A stretch of 64,000 nt of DNA, from NCBI GenBank assembly GCA_014529385.2, contig CM043942.1:64205184-64269183 (forward strand), written 5' to 3'. Source of the DNA: Adiantum capillus-veneris. Its lineage: Eukaryota > Streptophyta > Polypodiopsida > Polypodiales > Pteridaceae. How positions within the stretch are numbered: the first letter of the stretch is position 1; each line of letters starts with the position of its first letter. Below, piece by piece: positions 33,074-45,676 of this stretch. The notes under the pieces were generated by a model. It made no database searches and was not told the DNA's origin. It saw nothing but the letters and a program-made list of their open reading frames with translations. The translations under genes and the position numbers were made by a program.

Positions 33074-33749
33074 ATGTTGGTGGGTTGTAACTATGGTGGG
33101 ACATTGGCGGAGCTAAAGGGGTGCGTCAACGACGTGTGGGCCATGCATTCCACCCTTTGCAAGCGTTTCCACTTCGATGGGGCACACATACAAGTACTCT
33201 CTCCATGCTCATATTAAGGGTTTGATGCCAAAAGTACTAGAAATTCACAAATTCACCTTGGCCGAATTGTTTTGCGACGTTCGGCCCCCCCTCAAGAAAA
33301 AAAAAAAACACAAAACAAGGAAAACAAACCACACGTACATACATATAAGTACATTTACAATATCCATACATACATACATGTGTGTGTGTCCTTGCACATG
33401 CACATATGCGTGTCATTTGACTCAAAAATCAAAATTCTCCCAAATTTTAAAGCAACATTTTGTGCCCTAGCGTGATTTCTCACCATGCTGCATTCCAACT
33501 AACTATACAAGAATTTCCTCTAGGTATTGGTAGACAACGACCCTATGTTCACAATGCCAACCGGAGCCAACATTCGCCGAGCTCTTTGCACCACTATTGC
33601 TTCCATGTCTAGTTATGATGATATGGTTTTTTTCCACTTTAGTGGACATGGTATCTGGCTACCTCCCCCTAATGTGAGGCCAAGTTGCAAACTTGCCCCT
33701 TCACAATATGATGAATGCATTGTACCTTGTGACATGAACCTTCTTACAG
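33074..33749 (+). pseudogene. Type II metacaspase, first two exons only
   Basis: Exon 1 (33074-33193) encodes MLVGCNYGGTLAELKGCVND and CKRFHFDGAHIQ. An intron with GT...CTCTAG ends (33194-33523) joins it in frame to exon 2 (33524-33749): VLVDNDPMFTMPTGANIRRA, VFFHFSGHG with the catalytic His, and YDECIVPCDMNLLT. Both are hallmarks of the plant type II metacaspase p20 domain (Ca-dependent cysteine proteases). The family's next segment, the DSCHSGG block with the catalytic Cys, is not found in the following kilobases, nor are the linker and p10. A donor-like G|GTACAC ends exon 2. Either a truncated pseudogene or a gene whose remaining exons lie far away. Confidence 0.8.
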
Positions 33750-34560
33750 GTACACTCTCTACCTATTTCGCTATTGTGTCAAAACTCAGATCTGAGATTT
33801 GAGTTTTTGGTGCTCTCAGTTTGTTTTTTTACCTTGTCGACATTGCTATGATCGTCTCTATGCATAAAATAATATAGCACCACTTATAGTGGCGCTTATA
33901 GTGACGATCATAGCGACGCCGTGAATTTTCACATTTGAGCATCGCACTGCTAGCGTCACTAATATGAAGAACCTCTTGTAGTGAATTTAAAATTCTCCTC
34001 AACAACCAAAAAAGTAAGATTTTAAGTGCCCCAATTGTGTTCATTAAATGTATTATGATACACTTGGTTGATATTCAAGAGAAAAATTGGGTTTCTTAGC
34101 AATTATATTTTCACTTCTTTGAAAATTAAAAATGGAAGCATAGTTTTGAAATGTGAAATAATCTCCTATTTGTAACTTACAAAAACACTCAAATTTACTA
34201 TCTTATGTGCCAAAAAGCTAAGATAGAATAAGTGTGTGTAGGCTTATCAAAACAAAAATTTGCATCAAAAACATGTTTTCCAAATGTATAAAAATGAATG
34301 CATGAAACCTATAAAAATGTGTAGCACAACTATGAAATAATGGCTTAAAAGTTTTAAGTAAGTTCTAATCATTTTTTGCTAAGCCTACATGGTTAGTTCT
34401 TTCAAAACATTGATTACAGTGTTAACACACTATGCGAGTACTCTTTATGAGTGAAATTCTAGATCATGTTACCATCAAAATTACAAGGCTATATTTTTAA
34501 AGGACACTCTAATTTGCATATTCAAGATTCTCAAAGGTTTTAGTTTTCAAATGGAAGGAA
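33750..34560. other. Sequence after the metacaspase exons
   Basis: No further metacaspase exon is seen. A small palindromic patch of TATAGTG/CACTATA and GACGATCATAGCG-like sequence occurs at 33850-33960, perhaps a MITE remnant. The rest is AT-rich and unassigned. Confidence 0.4.
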
Positions 34561-34625
34561 CATTTAATTTAAAATCGTGAAAAAAGGACATTGAAATGTC
34601 CTATTTTGATACCAAACTAGTGTTA
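34561..34625. mobile_element. Right end of a TTAACACTAG-type transposon
   Basis: Read on the minus strand, TTAACACTAGTTTGGTATC followed by AGGACATTTCAATGTCCT matches the terminus and subterminal palindrome of the 4192-5518 element. The opposite end was not located. Confidence 0.5.
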
Positions 34626-37600
34626 ATATATGTACTTCACGACTCTCTCTACATATAGTCTAAAAAAAAATTGATTTGGAGTCACAATTAATTGATTTGT
34701 CAAAAAGTATTTCTTGAAAACCCAAAACTTAACCATGCATGCATTGCACACATTTTTAGAAGCATAGTGGGCTCTCTGTCTGGCTTTCAAGAATCTTTGT
34801 ATCATAATTAATTAATTCATGACTAGCTGGAGTCTCAAGGTCAAAGTTCTTCAACTCACTACCACTTCAATTTACTTTAATAGTATGCAGTGCATGGCTT
34901 CTCCTTGTCGAGACTTTTCATGAGATTAACTTTGGTTTTGAAGCCATTCCCAATTAATCCACCATGTAAACACTCATTTCTAAATTCTTGAGAATTGCCG
35001 ATGGTAAATGTTCGGATATCTTAACTTGGCATTTGGAGTTGCTTTATCATTTTCAAAACATTCTCGTATAGAACTCTTGCGATACCAAAACTCTCAACAC
35101 TCTTGCCCTTTAAATTTCTTTAAGTTTTTGACATGTATTTTGGTCTCCCTTGAGCTTGAAAAAATTATTGATAGACTTCCCACACAAACAATAAAAAATC
35201 TTTGGAGAAGTGCGTTTTATGCATTAAGAAGTTTTTCAAAGTCTTCATTATATTTGCTTGCATCTAAGCTCAACAAGTACTTTTACGCTTCTTCACATCT
35301 CCTCTCTAACCATTTCTTCTTTGAGCTACCTTTCTTGACACATGTATTAGACATGTGCTTCTTAGAAAAGCATTCCTCCACAAAAGAGGAACTAACTTGC
35401 TTGAAAATTTTTCATTTGCATATTAGTGTTGGATCAATTGGGATCTTTGTTTTACATAACGTTTGCTTAACCATATTAATGTACATAACTGAATATAAAG
35501 TCAAAGATAGTTGTCTAAAAAAAGAATGGTTGGAAACATGCGTTGTTATTACAAGATGGAAATAATGGGTGAGGAGAAATCATGGCAAAGATGATGAAGA
35601 TAACCAAGATACAGATACAAAAACCACTTTGGAAAATTGCACAAACTAGTGTGCCTTGACTGGTCTAGTAGGTAGATGGTGCCAACTAGAAAAACAAGAG
35701 GAATAGTGATTTACCTTTTCATCATATAGACAATGGTTTCACCAAGACTTCATGCTCAAATATGCCCTTATAGAACCACCTAGTAGCTAGGCACACCATC
35801 CACACTGTTTTGCACTAGAAGCTTAATAATATTGAATGTAGATATCTATATAAAAAGGTGAGAAGTACTAGTGTACCTTCTAGATCATGTCATAGCCTTA
35901 TATCAAGGCATTTCGTCCAATGTCTCGAACCTCACCACAATAATGGAATTTAGAGTTAGCACTAGTAGTAATAGGGAGACCTTGCTTGCTCTCACCAATA
36001 TTGACTTCTATATCCCTATTTATGGGATCTTCCTATGTAAAACCTTTCATTTTTTCTTTTAAAATAACCCCTACTGTACATCACGTGATACGATATGGTA
36101 ACCCTCAATGAATACCATGTTAGCATATGCATGAACAAAAGGAAAAATTCACATTCAAACTTTGTAAGATGCAGAGAGATGCATTTTGTGCAAACATGCT
36201 TGTCCCCTAAAATTTATAAAAAAGAAATCCATATGTAGCATATGATCGAGAAGATGGAATCATCCTCTCCCTTAATCCATAATCATAGGGAATGTGCGAT
36301 TTTGCCATATACTTGGGATCTCCTCTAGTGTTAGAGGGTCAAGACATGATTCTGCTATGTTTAAGAGGGAATTTTACTTCAATTAGATAAGGAAGAATTC
36401 TTTACCTCTAATTGTACAAAATTTCTCGTTGCTATGGTTTCCATGACATAGTGAATACTTGCACTCTCAAAATACCCCTGTGTAATTTGTGCAAAGTTTG
36501 TTCGCTATAAAAGTTCCTGCGGGGAAGTATGTATGTGGAAATATTGTGCATCATCCAATGGAGACCATATGTATTATAAGAGAAGCTTTTTGTTACTCTT
36601 TGGAAAAAGAGGTCTCTAATTACAACGGCTAGATTGGAGGCATAGGTCCGCAACACCATCACAATACTTGCATTGATTGATAATGATGAGTCCAAGTTAG
36701 GGATTCTAACAAGGATCTACACATTCAAAAAGTAAATATAGTCAAAGTCGAGAAAAAAATTGAACTTCCAAATATTCTGTGTACCGTGTGGTTTCCTTCT
36801 ATGACATTCCTAAGAGGCCACATCCTGCAATGTAAGAAAACACATGATTGAGTGATGGTGTGTGGCAAGAGACAATGGTGCTATGCATGCTCATAGGAGT
36901 ATCCAAGTACCACGAGCACAAAATTCAACAACACCAAACAGTATTCTCATGATTAGTGATATAATTTAGTTGATTTATATGTGGCTTTTGGCTCTATTGA
37001 CCTCACCTTCAACTGCAACAAGTTATAGAAAATAAATTGCACTTGGTGTTTGGACTTCAGCTTTATGTCTACATTAGAACCCCACCCTCCCTTGGTGGCT
37101 TTTGTTTTGTGTAGTGTTTTTGAGTTTGGTAGTAGTAATGCTTGCCCTTGCTTGGGAGTAGGGTCATAACTGTCATTCTTTTATTTGAGGTTGTAATGGA
37201 GCCAAAAGAAATATCACAACATGGACACAACTGAATTCTAGCTTGTCAATTGAGCTCAAACTTCTCAAAAAACCAAGTCTCAACCCCAGAGAGCCATAGA
37301 TTTTGAAAGAATCCCAAAAAGACGCAAAATCCCACAAATCTATTTTAGGCACACCTAAGATAGATCTCTGACTAGAGGGACCTAAATCATCAAATTTAGC
37401 CATAGAAATGTTTATATGGCTCACATAAAGCACCATGTCAATGTTCATCAAGTTTGACAAAGCATGACTCCATCAAACACAATAGGCTCCATTAGCAGAA
37501 AAAGTGGACACAAAATTATCCATAACTCTAATCATAGGGGTTGCATCTCACTTACAACACATACGCACCATGTACATTCAATATGGAACCAATTTTCATG

Positions 37601-37663
37601 CACAAACACACACACGCTTGCATCTTAGACACGCCTAAGATAAAGATTGCCAAAAATTGTGTT
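34626..37663. other. Long AT-rich stretch without identified genes
   Basis: One frame of 185 codons (35008-35565) stands out by length, but its Phe/Leu/Ser-rich product matches no family I know. A frame at 37173-37460 on the minus strand is equally unassigned. No splice-supported gene is seen. Confidence 0.4.
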
Positions 37664-37949
37664 TTTAGTGCACCCCCAAGGCATTCGCTAGGAAATATAT
37701 AAGTTAGCACGTGCAAACAAAATAAGAATTTATATTAGGTACATTTACAAAACATTGTTCTTACATTAAGGGTTTTCTAATTGAGAAAGAAAAAAAATTC
37801 ATACATAAGGGCTGGTTTTTTACAAAAATGCATACAAGAGGGGTACATATAGTACCCTAAAATATACAAGTAAGGGATTATTTAAATACCTCTTGTTTGC
37901 ACGTGCTATGTGAATTTTTTTCAAAGTGGACTCCTTGAGAGTGCACCAT
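37664..37949 (-). mobile_element. MITE-like element, dispersed family A, fuller copy
   Basis: Terminal inverted repeats of about 55 bp: GTGCACCCCCAAGG...CTAGGAAATATATAAG...GCACGTGCAAACAA on the left and TTGTTTGCACGTGCTATGTG...AGTGGACTCCTTGAGAGTGCAC on the right. The whole element is an inverted match to 17859-18105. No coding capacity. Confidence 0.8.
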
Positions 37950-38079
37950 GATTGCTTTATTAGCTTTTCTACTTGTTGGAAAATGTTGAAACAAGGCTAA
38001 TATTTGGTGGTTTTCTCTCAAGATCTCTCTCATCAACTTTGGGAGCTCCAAACAAGAAAACTATGAAGGCAAAGTTGGA

Positions 38080-39060
38080 CAAGCTTCCATCATACTAGAT
38101 AGAAGAAGATTCTCTAAAGGAGGAAAATGCTAGATGGTTGGCCAAAGAATAGCTAGAGAGACAACATGTCACAATATATGATGGCATATTCAAAATTGCA
38201 CAAGGATCTAGGGTGAAATTGCAAATGCTACCCAAAGAAGCTCAAGACCTAGTGAAAGAATATGCAGTTAGACCACTATGGGAGAAGATTGGTCTCACAG
38301 AATCCATCCAGTTGGAACCATGTGGTGTAGACTACAAAAGATCTTATGAATTGATACATAGCATCACTAACAAGGGCCATGCTACTATTTCAGATTTGAA
38401 TGCACTCACGTAGAAGTGAATATCACAGAAGATCAGGTAGCAGATTCCTTAAGACTACCCAAGGTGGGAAAGCCAATGAAAGACCACCAACTGCCTACCC
38501 CTGACATATTCACTAGAAAATCCACATCATTCTCAAATCTCAAACAAAAGGAGATAGAGTGGTCACTTAGACTCTACCATCAACACTTCCATGTCACCAC
38601 AAAGAGCCCACCAAGGTACACTGTTTCGAGTCACGCAATGGCTTCTACCTTCACACAAGTATCCAAGAAAGAGGGAACCACCAAATTCAACCATGCCCAC
38701 TATATTCATACCACCCTAACACATGTAAATAAGACAAAAAAACATATCAAGAAGTGCTCACCAGGATAGCGTATCATGCTATTGGCCAGACAGACCACCT
38801 ATCGTCAATCCCAAAACAAAATTTATGGCTAGCATGTAAAAATGATGACAAAGAAGAAGTACAAACTAGGGAACCACCGATGGCCACAAGATTAAGGAGA
38901 AGACTTGTCAATGTCTTGGAAAAAGAGGCAAACATAGAGACTGTTGCCGCATCAAAGGCACCTGAAAGCGACAAAGAAGAAGCCAGACCCTCACTCCATT
39001 CAAAATATTAACCACAGATGAAGAGGCCACACTAAAGAAACAAGTGTAAGATGAACAAGA
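38080..39060 (+). pseudogene. Decayed transposon-like protein, family unassigned
   Basis: Joining neighbouring frames gives a protein-like reading: LPKEAQDLVKEYAVRPLWEK, LEPCGVDYKRSYELIHSITN, TISDLN then, after a frameshift near 38405, HVEVNITEDQVADSLRLPKV. The NITEDQVADSL-type segment recalls gag-like or plant-mobile-domain proteins of retrotransposons. Further downstream a basic/acidic frame (MATRLRRRLVNVLEKEANIE) precedes a stop at 39009. Several stops and shifts show decay. Confidence 0.4.
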
Positions 39061-40045
39061 GAAAATGTGGAAAGAATCTATGCAGCTTGAGGGGTGCAGG
39101 TTCAAGAAACTATTCGTATAATGTGTGTTCAAAAGGGTATTTAAAAAACCCCTTTACTTACATGTTTTTAAGGCAATAAAATGACCCCCTTTTTTCCCAA
39201 AAACTTACGCGTTATTCTCTCAAATCAAGTGAAAAACCCCTTTTATTAATACAATCCTTCTAAATTTTTAAAATACTGGCAATTAAAAAACCCAGTCATT
39301 TGAACTCACGTGGTAACTTACATGTCTTAGAGGTGAACCCCCCGAGCTATGCAGTGGGAGGATAGGATCGTGTATTCCATCAATGTCAATCTTCTCACTT
39401 CGATAAATATAATTAATGAAGAATGGAATTAACAGGGTCTTCCATTCCCATTCATCCAATTCAAAGTGTTACAAATAAAAGAAAGCTTGCTCAAGGATAT
39501 CTCAATGGTACATTGTAAATGGTGAGAGATCTAGTTGAGCTGCCACCCTAGGTATCTCACCTTGTACTCCATTGCACGACCAAGCATAAAACAAGATTCT
39601 GTGAAGTTTCCAATTTCAAGAGTTTGAAGCTGGAAATATCACTCTATCGTATAGTAGAAGAGGCCAACCTTGCTAAACTATCCAAGGTTCCCAACCCCAC
39701 CAAATGGCAATCCCATTAAAGACTACATGGTGGAAAGCCTCTCAGCAACTATCTAGCTCTTCCATGGAATACCAGACTTGGCCTACATTATGGTGTTCAA
39801 GATCTTGAAGATGCTATCTACATGCCTACAAACCTTCCATCACGTGGTGCAAACAGATGTAGCCCGGATGTTCTTCCTCAAAGGCAATAAAGGGTTATGC
39901 ATTAGGAGATTTCTGAGGTCTTTTGGAGGGCCTTTTGGAAGAGAGAGGAAAATAAGCTCCTCCAATGAGAGAAGAGCCTACGTTACGTAGAAAAATAGAT
40001 TGATATTAACAAAAATATAAAAGGTGTCCCTCTCCTCATTTAATA
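39061..40045. other. Non-coding or unassigned stretch
   Basis: No gene recognised. The short frames have no family similarity that I can see. Confidence 0.35.
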
Positions 40046-40803
40046 ATCTAGTGGTCCTTGAAAACGATCACTCTCTTTCATTTAATGGGAGCACCTTTTT
40101 CAGAAGGTAGATGCGGTGCATTTGATACGGCTTACGTCATCACTAGAACTCAAAAAGTCACAAAACTATCAAGTGGTGGAAGATTTTGAAACTTTTGATA
40201 CTGTCAATGCGTCCGGAACACCCAAATATCCTAGAAATGAATGTCCAATTGCCTCGCTTCGACATCGAAAGAGGCAAAAAATGTCAAAAACCCCTAAAAG
40301 AACATTTTACTAATGGCGCGCGAGGGGGCATTCCAAAATTTTGGAATGCCTCCTCGCACGCCGTTAGTAAAAAGCCCTTTTTTTCCTCTTTTAGGGAGCT
40401 TTTTGAGAGGAAAATGTCAAAAAACCTTTAAAAAGGGGCTTGCTTGAAAGATAAGTGTCCAAAAATCACTAAAAGGAGCTTTGTACTAACAGCGCGCAGG
40501 GGGGCATTCTAGAATTTTAGAATGCCTCCTCGCGCACCTTAAGTAAAAAGCTCATTTTTTGGGGTTTTTTGACATTTTTTGCCTCTCCGGTTATCGGAAT
40601 GAGACAAGTAGACATTCGTTTTTAGGGTATTTTGGCATTCCGGACGCATTGGTGGTGTCAAAAGCCTCAAAATATATCACTATTTGACAGTTTGTGACTT
40701 TTCAACTTTCAGTGATGACGTAAGCTGCATTGAATGCGCCGCACGTGCCTCCTAAAAAAGACGATCGCATTAAATAAAAAAGTGACCGTTTTCAAGGACG
40801 ATT
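40046..40803. mobile_element. Foldback element, about 0.76 kb, with long inverted arms
   Basis: The left arm (GTCCTTGAAAACGATCACTC, GGCTTACGTCATCACT, CAATGCGTCCGGAA, CAAAAAATGTCAAAAA) is mirrored by the right arm over about 220-280 bp to CGTTTTCAAGGAC at 40789-40801. The centre has two further hairpins: GGGGCATTCCAAAATTTTGGAATGCC-type (40327-40357) and a related one at 40502-40533, each flanked by GCGCGC-like sequence. No coding capacity. Long arms suggest a MULE-type or foldback transposon; no target duplication is evident. Confidence 0.78.
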
Positions 40804-42475
40804 GGGAATATAAATCTACTTTTTAGAGTGTCTGGTTGTCCTTTTGGACGTACTCACAAGGTGCAAGTGCATTTGAAAAAAGTTTGTAGAGAGAGAAATA
40901 CAATTTCTTGCAAGACCCTCTAAATGACCTCCGAAATTTTCTAATGCTATGATTTTTCACGGCAACCTTGAAGTTCTTCATGTTTTTTATGCCACGGTGA
41001 TGTTCTTACCCTCTTACTACATGAAAACATTTGAAGAAGTGTTCTATACAGACTTTCTCACATATAGAAGAAAAATCTTTGGCCCACTCATCACGATTGT
41101 GCGAGCTCATTTTGTAACCTATTTAGCAAAAGAACGAAATCACCATGCAGTTTATGTATACAGAATACAAATAACTTTGATTCAAGTACTATCAACAAGG
41201 ACTAGAATAACATGCCAAGAGGATTGAAACCACAAAGCTCGACCACTATTTAGCACCCTAAGTAGCTGTGGACTGTGCACGACACAATCAAGGAGGGCAG
41301 AACGTTAGCTGTTCAACTAACGAAAGCATCAACATCCCTATTTTTTTAATCCCTATTGATTGTATCAAAACTTCATCATTAATGGGAAGCCTCGTAAAAT
41401 TCTAAAGATGTTGTATTATTATTGATCGTCAAAGAATTTAAAGGGGCCAAGGGCTTCCAAAGTTATAATTAAAATGCATTTTCTAAGCCTTATTATTGAG
41501 CCCAATTAGCTATAAATCCATTTCTTAAACGTTGGCTAAGGTATAAAAGCCATTTTTTGTAACTTTTGACCTAAATTTTTAGATAATTAAAGTGAGCGTA
41601 TGTTGTAATACAGTATTGTGAGTTATCTGTTGCATTGTGATTCTGAGCATACATATGCGCTCGCAGGTGAAAGATCTTCATTTTCATGTAAATTTTATTC
41701 AATGAAGTTGTGTTTTTACTCACGCTCATCTACAAGTTATTTTCATTCCCTATGCACAATATATGCATCTAAACTGATTTTTGACAGGCATAGATAGAGC
41801 ACATCCTAAGGAAGCTATAGAGTGCTTTGGAGGCTAAAAATGACCTATCCAAAATAGGTTATTTATCTTAAGAGTGATTGTTTCTAAGTGTCAAAAATGA
41901 ATTTTGAGCATATGGGGATGTCGAGGATACTCTACACATTCTAGGTAGTAAGTTTCATTGCATTAGGAGCATCATAGATATATGAATTCATCGGGTTAAG
42001 CTTGCTGTAAGGAAAGTGGCATTTCATGTTTGACACACATTTGATATTGATCTAAGCAAGAGCCTATTATAATTTGGTTTTACAAGAGATTAGCTATCTC
42101 TTGTAGCCTTCATGCACTAGTTGGGCCGGCTATGCCCACGGATTGACATTTTATGTTTGTGGTTCTCACTTTGCAAGCATCGATATGGTGAGTCTTGGCA
42201 ATCGACTGACACAAGGATGCCAAGCAATGGCTTAAGATAGAATTACAAGTCTTGGAGTTAGATAAGTCTAGAGATCTATGGATCCAAAAAGTTAGAAATG
42301 AGTAATGTGTCCTATTTATAGTCCTTAGATTGGTTTTTGACTAGCTATGCACTATTAGTTAGTGTGGTAAATTCTTTGGTTACTTCCTCTAGAAGCCTTT
42401 AGTGGATGCTAGCTGCCTACAAATGGTTATTCTCTCCTTCTAGATTCCTCCTCCCCTTTCTTGAATTTCATAAGG
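40804..42475. other. Non-coding stretch
   Basis: No gene, RNA or repeat recognised; short frames such as 40949-41227 have no recognised similarity. Confidence 0.35.
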
Positions 42476-42841
42476 AAGAGGATGGGTTCTAAGAGGTCCT
42501 CTTTATTTGCCATGAGATTGTGGAGGCAATTTACATTTTGACAAATAGATGGATACCATGTGTGCAAGAATGGTGGGTGTGTAAGAGAGGTGTAAGAGTG
42601 GGGTGGACAACTTTATGATTTTCAATCTTCCATAACTCCCACATACGATCTTTGATTTACACAATATATTTTTCCTCGTTAGATTTTAAATTGATTTTGG
42701 GGGAAAATTTTGAATTCAAACAAACTAGCCGTTTAGTCTATTTGAATTCAAGAGCTATACTTTGATTGATTTCTTAATACTCGAGGTTTGATTTCCTTAA
42801 ACTACTAAATAAAGAGGCCATCCTAGACCCACACTCTTCCT
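42476..42841. mobile_element. Tourist-like MITE, family B
   Basis: Terminal inverted repeats of about 35 bp: GGAAGAGGATGGGTTCTAAG...CCTCTTTATTT and AAATAAAGAGG...CTAGACCCACACTCTTCC. TAA lies directly outside both ends, as expected for the TWA target preference of PIF/Harbinger-type MITEs. Related copies: 58874-59311 (complete) and 55567-55740 (partial). Confidence 0.75.
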
Positions 42842-43238
42842 AATGTTGGTATGTACCAAGATTTAGTAGCTACACTACTTTTGTGATGTTTAATTTAGTA
42901 GCTCGGCTGCTTCCTTGATCTTGTGTATTTGCACATTGAGCTCTCCTATGTCATCATAGGGTGCTTTTTTGGCTGCATTACTAAAACCATTGGAACTACT
43001 TCATTTTGTAAAAGGCGAGTGCCAGACACCAATAGTCTAGCTAGTGTCAATAAACCTTCTTCTTGTCTGGTTCCCTCTTTCTTTTACGTGGTGCCTTAGA
43101 CTCCTCTAAAGTGCTAGACCGGGAATTCTCTTTCTAAATTAAGCTAAACAACGATTTTTTCTCTAATTGGTCCTTCCTAGCTGTCTTCATCTCAACTTCA
43201 TAGGGTGCGAGGGGATTCCATGTCTTTGTGTTTGAATT

Positions 43239-44130
43239 CTACAAAGTGTGTTTACACCTCGTTAACCTAGCCTTGGCCAACTTATGATAGTATGATGTAG
43301 TGTGCATCCATCCTTGAGGTAATGGATGATTAATGAGTGCTTGAAACAAGATTTCAACCATTGTTTTGAACTGTGGCTCAAAGCTCGCCTTGCTAGCTAG
43401 TTCTTTTTCTAGAATCTCAGAGGTCTCAACTATCGACTCAAGATGCTGGTTCGTGATCTTCATGAGGCTTCTCATTTGCACCTTCCATTGACCCATTACG
43501 AGTTGAAACTTTTGTAGAATAGTAATAAGCTCTCTCACTACTGTCTTCTTTAGTGTGTCTTGCAATACTTGATTCCATTCCAACCATTCTATTGAGACTT
43601 CCTCACACAAGACTTTGAGTCCATTTTCTATCTAAAAATAGTGCTATTGGTTTTCTTCTCAGTGTGAGGTGGATAGAGTGTTGGAAAGAAGCGAGGTAAT
43701 TCATCTTATGTGGCTAGAATGACATGAAACAGGGCCGAAGAATCAAGAACAAGCTCCAAAAAGTTCATGGTCATCTAATTCTCCTTTTGCATCATCTTTC
43801 TAGAGAATATCAAAGACAGATAGAACATGGTCGTTAAATGCTTCTCATGCTCGCTGAGAGTCATTCTGGTCTTGGGTCCTTGATTGCTAGTCACATTATT
43901 CCCTAGTAAAATCCTGACCCTTTGATCAAGAATTCCCTTCGCAATTTGCATTTATATCAACATATCTTTAATCTCACGTTGGATATCCTTCATACATTGG
44001 TATGTTGGCTTGGGGCCTAATAGGATTTCTACCTGTATCTTGAACGACTCTAGTTTTTTAGTTTTTAAGTCCACTACTTGGTTTATAACCTTGTCATTAT
44101 GAGCAAGGCACCATTTTGGTACTCTTGCTA
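43239..44130 (-). pseudogene. Decayed coding relic with coiled-coil character
   Basis: On the minus strand a protein-like reading extends over about 900 bp in several frames: LLGPKPTYQCMKDIQREIKD, RILLGNNVTSNQGPKTRMTL, EHEKHLTTMFYLSLIFSRKM, then the 123-codon frame 43610-43239 (LVMGQWKVQMRSLMKITNQH, HPLPQGWMHTTSYYHKLAKA). Heptad-like helices dominate. I cannot assign a family; a gag-like transposon protein is possible. Confidence 0.35.
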
Positions 44131-44180
44131 GTACCTAGACACAACTGGGATGCGGAGGTAATTGACACATTGTTTGATCA

Positions 44181-45175
44181 TGATAACCAATGATATACCA
44201 CTTTTGGCGTGTACATAGTAGCATCTATATGCATGGGCATATTCATAAGGGGATGTAAATACATGAATTTGGGAGATTTTCAAAGTGGTTTCAAGTTTTA
44301 AAAAATATGCGACGTGTAAAAATTGTAAATAGTGATGCTTGCATGACGACAGTCAAACACACATACATGCATGGATAGTGTGTCGACACCTTAGATATGG
44401 TTCCATGTGGCTTATTTTGTTTATGGGGATTTTTTTTATCATTCTAGAATTTAAATAGTTCAAGTAGGAGGTGTGGGCACCCTCGACCCGCCCGAGAAGG
44501 TTGGTACCTGCGGTAACTATCTATTACCGATGCCTGATATGAGGTGATGCATGCACCACCCTAAAGTGGTCAAAAATGGAATGTGGGGATGTGGAAAATT
44601 ATTTGCGTATCAAAGATCAAGCATTCAAAATTTGGTGAATTTTGGAGTTTGCGTGAGGTTTTCTAGAGAAAAATGCCAGTTGGAGGTCAAAACTGGCCAA
44701 AATTGGGCCCAAAAAAGGTCAAAAAATGCCTAAAAATGGTGTGAAAATGCTTCAAATCGCCACATCACTCATGGTGTGGTGAGTGTTAAAGGTGAGGAAG
44801 AATTTTTAAGCCAAGTCTTGGAACTTTCACCTCTCTATGTGTAGGATTTTCGAGGCTGTTTGAGGTTTTTTAGAGAAAAATGCCCGTATTGCCCCCTGGC
44901 CAAAACTGGGTGCCATATATAGAGAAGCCATATATTGAGTAGCTTCACATATAAGCTTAAAACCTCCGATCAAATAAGGGTCCCTAACTGTGGATGAAAA
45001 AACCCTTGGGGGATCAAGGGAAAAACCCACAGCTCTATATATACCCACCGTTATATTATAAAAATCATTGAATATACAAATGTTTACGAGGAGCTACATC
45101 ACTCCTTTTACAATGAATGTTTTATGAGGAGTTACATTACTCCTATCCTATCAAATACAATAATGAATACAAAGG
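44181..45175. repeat. 1.0 kb direct repeat, copy 1 (Tat LTR-like part plus copia end)
   Basis: From TGATAACCAATGATATACC to AATGAATACAAAGGT this block is almost identical to 47685-48683. Its first about 730 bp resemble the putative 3' LTR of the Tat relic at 50664-51317. Its last about 270 bp are the 3' end of a minus-oriented short-LTR element (LTR fragment 44908-44962 and adjoining internal sequence). Confidence 0.9.
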
Positions 45176-45676
45176 TTCAATAAAGAGATGTAAAAGCTAT
45201 CGATTAGCTTGTAATCAAAAGTGTCTCCGTGAATCTGCTGTGTAGCTTGTCATCAATATCGCATCACCAAACATGTCTTCATGTTGTCATCAATATGGCA
45301 TCACCAAACATATCTTCATAAATCTTTTATTATCACCAAGTTTGTCTTCATAAAATCAATTCTTTGATCAATCCTACATAGATCATAGACTCCAAAAAAA
45401 AACATGTCATGAAAATTATTAGCATCGTTAATGAAATAATTACGTTCACAATGCCATAAGAGATGGTTCGCGATGCCACTTTTTTGATGACATATATACG
45501 CACGACAACATATGGTACATAAAGTATAAACGTAAAAGTACAAAATGTGTGATTACGTGATGCAAATGATATGTGTATATACTACATAAAACAACATTTA
45601 TCAATGTAGTGATCAATGAATACCATCAAAGTATTAACAAAATATCATCATTATATCAATAAAAATGAATAAATCA

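Noticed and set aside
35008-35565. 185-codon frame on the + strand
   Set aside because: Long for an AT-rich region, but Phe/Leu/Ser-rich, without recognisable domain, splice context or repeat partner; probably chance.
44551-44733. 60-codon frame repeated at 48055-48237
   Set aside because: Present in both copies of the 1.0 kb repeat and partly similar at 51055, but it lies in LTR-like sequence and has no protein similarity.
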